Below, one piece after another: positions 57,458 through 58,193 of a DNA stretch of 58,193 nt. Each line of letters starts with the position of its first letter. Positions within the stretch are counted from its first letter, which is position 1. Made by a program: the position numbers and the translations under genes. The stretch is from Rikenellaceae bacterium. Lineage in GTDB: Bacteria; Bacteroidota; Bacteroidia; Bacteroidales; Rikenellaceae. Location of the stretch: positions 1 through 58,193 of the forward strand of contig JAFNVH010000058.1 of assembly GCA_017379895.1 (NCBI GenBank). The letters are read 5' to 3'. The notes beneath the pieces were generated by a model, which saw only the letters and a list, made by a program, of their open reading frames with translations, was not told where the DNA came from and did no database searches.

Positions 57458-58193
57458 TTACTTCTCAGCGTTGTAAGCAGCCAGAGCCTCCTTAACCGAG
57501 CCGTGCTTCTCGAGCAATGCGTGTGCATCGTCGTACGACAGATCGGTCGAGTTCATAATCATACGGGTACCGCGATCCCACAACTTAGCGTTGGTGAGCT
57601 GCATATTAACCATACGATTGCCCTTAACACGTCCCATACGGATCATAATCGAGGTGCTGAGCATATTCAGCATCAACTTCTGAGCCGTACCCGACTTCAT
57701 ACGAGTCGAACCGGTAACGAACTCGGGACCTACAACAGCCTCCATAGCGTACTCAGCCTCAGCAGCAACGGGCGAGCCGGGGTTGCAAGTGATCGAACCG
57801 GTCAGCAGACCGTTCTCGCGAGCGTCGCGCAGACCGCCGATAACGTAGGGGGTAGTACCCGAAGCTGCGATACCGATCAGGGTGTCGAGCTCGTTTGCGC
57901 CAAACTCCTGCAACTCTTTCCAAGCCTTGTGGTTGTCGTCCTCAGCCGACTCAACTGCGCTACGCAGAGCCTTGTCACCACCAGCGATCAGACCGATAAC
58001 CAAGTCGGGCGAAACACCGTAGGTGGGGGGCAGCTCCGATGCATCGAGCACACCCAGACGACCGCTGGTACCTGCGCCGATGTAGAATACGCGACCGCCC
58101 TTCTCCATACGCTCAACGATCTTCTCGACCAAAGCGGCCATTACGGGGATCGACTCGCGAACGGCCAGAGCTACTTTCTGGTCCTCGTTGTTA
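57458..58193 (-). CDS. murQ: N-acetylmuramic acid 6-phosphate etherase (5' end outside window)
   Basis: Partial: the frame runs open through 58193, adding NNEDQKVALAVRESIPV before the first internal ATG at 58141, so the start lies beyond the window. The SIS-domain sugar-phosphate enzyme removes the lactyl group of MurNAc-6-P to give GlcNAc-6-P, in the cytosol. Seen: GRVFYIGAGTSGRLGVLDASELPPTYG, the catalytic Glu in SAVESAEDD, GIAASGTTPYVIGG, and GSTRMKSGTAQKLMLNM. With the murein-peptide operon at 38621 it points to active wall recycling. Confidence 0.95.
   Translation of the reverse strand, partial: NNEDQKVALAVRESIPVMAALVEKIVERMEKGGRVFYIGAGTSGRLGVLDASELPPTYGVSPDLVIGLIAGGDKALRSAVESAEDDNHKAWKELQEFGANELDTLIGIAASGTTPYVIGGLRDARENGLLTGSITCNPGSPVAAEAEYAMEAVVGPEFVTGSTRMKSGTAQKLMLNMLSTSIMIRMGRVKGNRMVNMQLTNAKLWDRGTRMIMNSTDLSYDDAHALLEKHGSVKEALAAYNAEK

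Overview
The window reads as the chromosome of an anaerobic gut Bacteroidales, most like Alistipes or another Rikenellaceae member (inference). Many genes are preceded by the Bacteroidota promoter form TAnnTTTG, often with a TTG about 19-20 bases upstream, and few have a Shine-Dalgarno sequence. The gene content agrees: type III glutamine synthetase, DUF4290, NigD-like and FKBP lipoproteins, a BspA-like repeat protein, and an ECF sigma factor with a barrel-tailed anti-sigma factor. Four tRNA genes are present (Pro-GGG, initiator Met, Arg-CCG, Gln-CTG).

Layout. 1-3800: tRNA-Pro, a 34-residue peptide gene, a BspA/fimbrillin-like surface lipoprotein, and a decayed-looking stretch. 3780-8200 (minus): initiator tRNA and folA, thyA, lpxH, a TlpA-like lipoprotein without its CXXC, and a DUF4290 gene. 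8400-11400: a sigma54-activator ATPase without a DNA-binding domain and a NarL-type two-component pair. 11650-15070: tRNA-Arg, an XRE regulator with a dead S24-like domain, lgt, a CCDC81-HU/SPOR protein and a MerR regulator. 15220-17517: an M3 peptidase. 17594-26722: one long plus-strand operon, rsmE, then a six-gene Hyf/complex I-like membrane complex, then two half-size chromate-transporter-family genes. 26794-31281: nucleoside permease, tRNA-Gln, and a tiny phage-like module (S24 repressor, switch region, 97-residue protein, terminase). 31355-38410: two FKBP lipoproteins, ychF, gltX, glnN. 38621-42469: a murein-peptide operon. 42551-47936: a Spy-like protein, a LytS/LytTR pair with a 34-residue membrane peptide, a gamma carbonic anhydrase, a GNAT and an alpha/beta hydrolase. 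48186-52096: an Omp85 lipoprotein and metK behind a SAM-II-type riboswitch. 52328-58193: NigD-like, dual-membrane anti-sigma and ECF sigma genes, rpiB, a HerA-like ATPase and a partial murQ.

Most notable points. (1) The Hyf-like complex keeps its proton-pumping membrane subunits, but the large subunit has lost all four NiFe cysteines and the fused small subunit has lost the proximal Fe-S cluster ligands, so it cannot be an ordinary hydrogenase. (2) The LytS-type kinase carries, between its first two membrane helices, a domain that resembles the RNA-binding cold-shock domain of transcription terminator Rho. (3) metK has a 5' leader that folds as a SAM-II-like pseudoknot. (4) The sigma/anti-sigma/NigD locus matches the Dma family linked to outer-membrane vesiculation in Bacteroides. 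All assignments come from reading the sequence; no database search was run.
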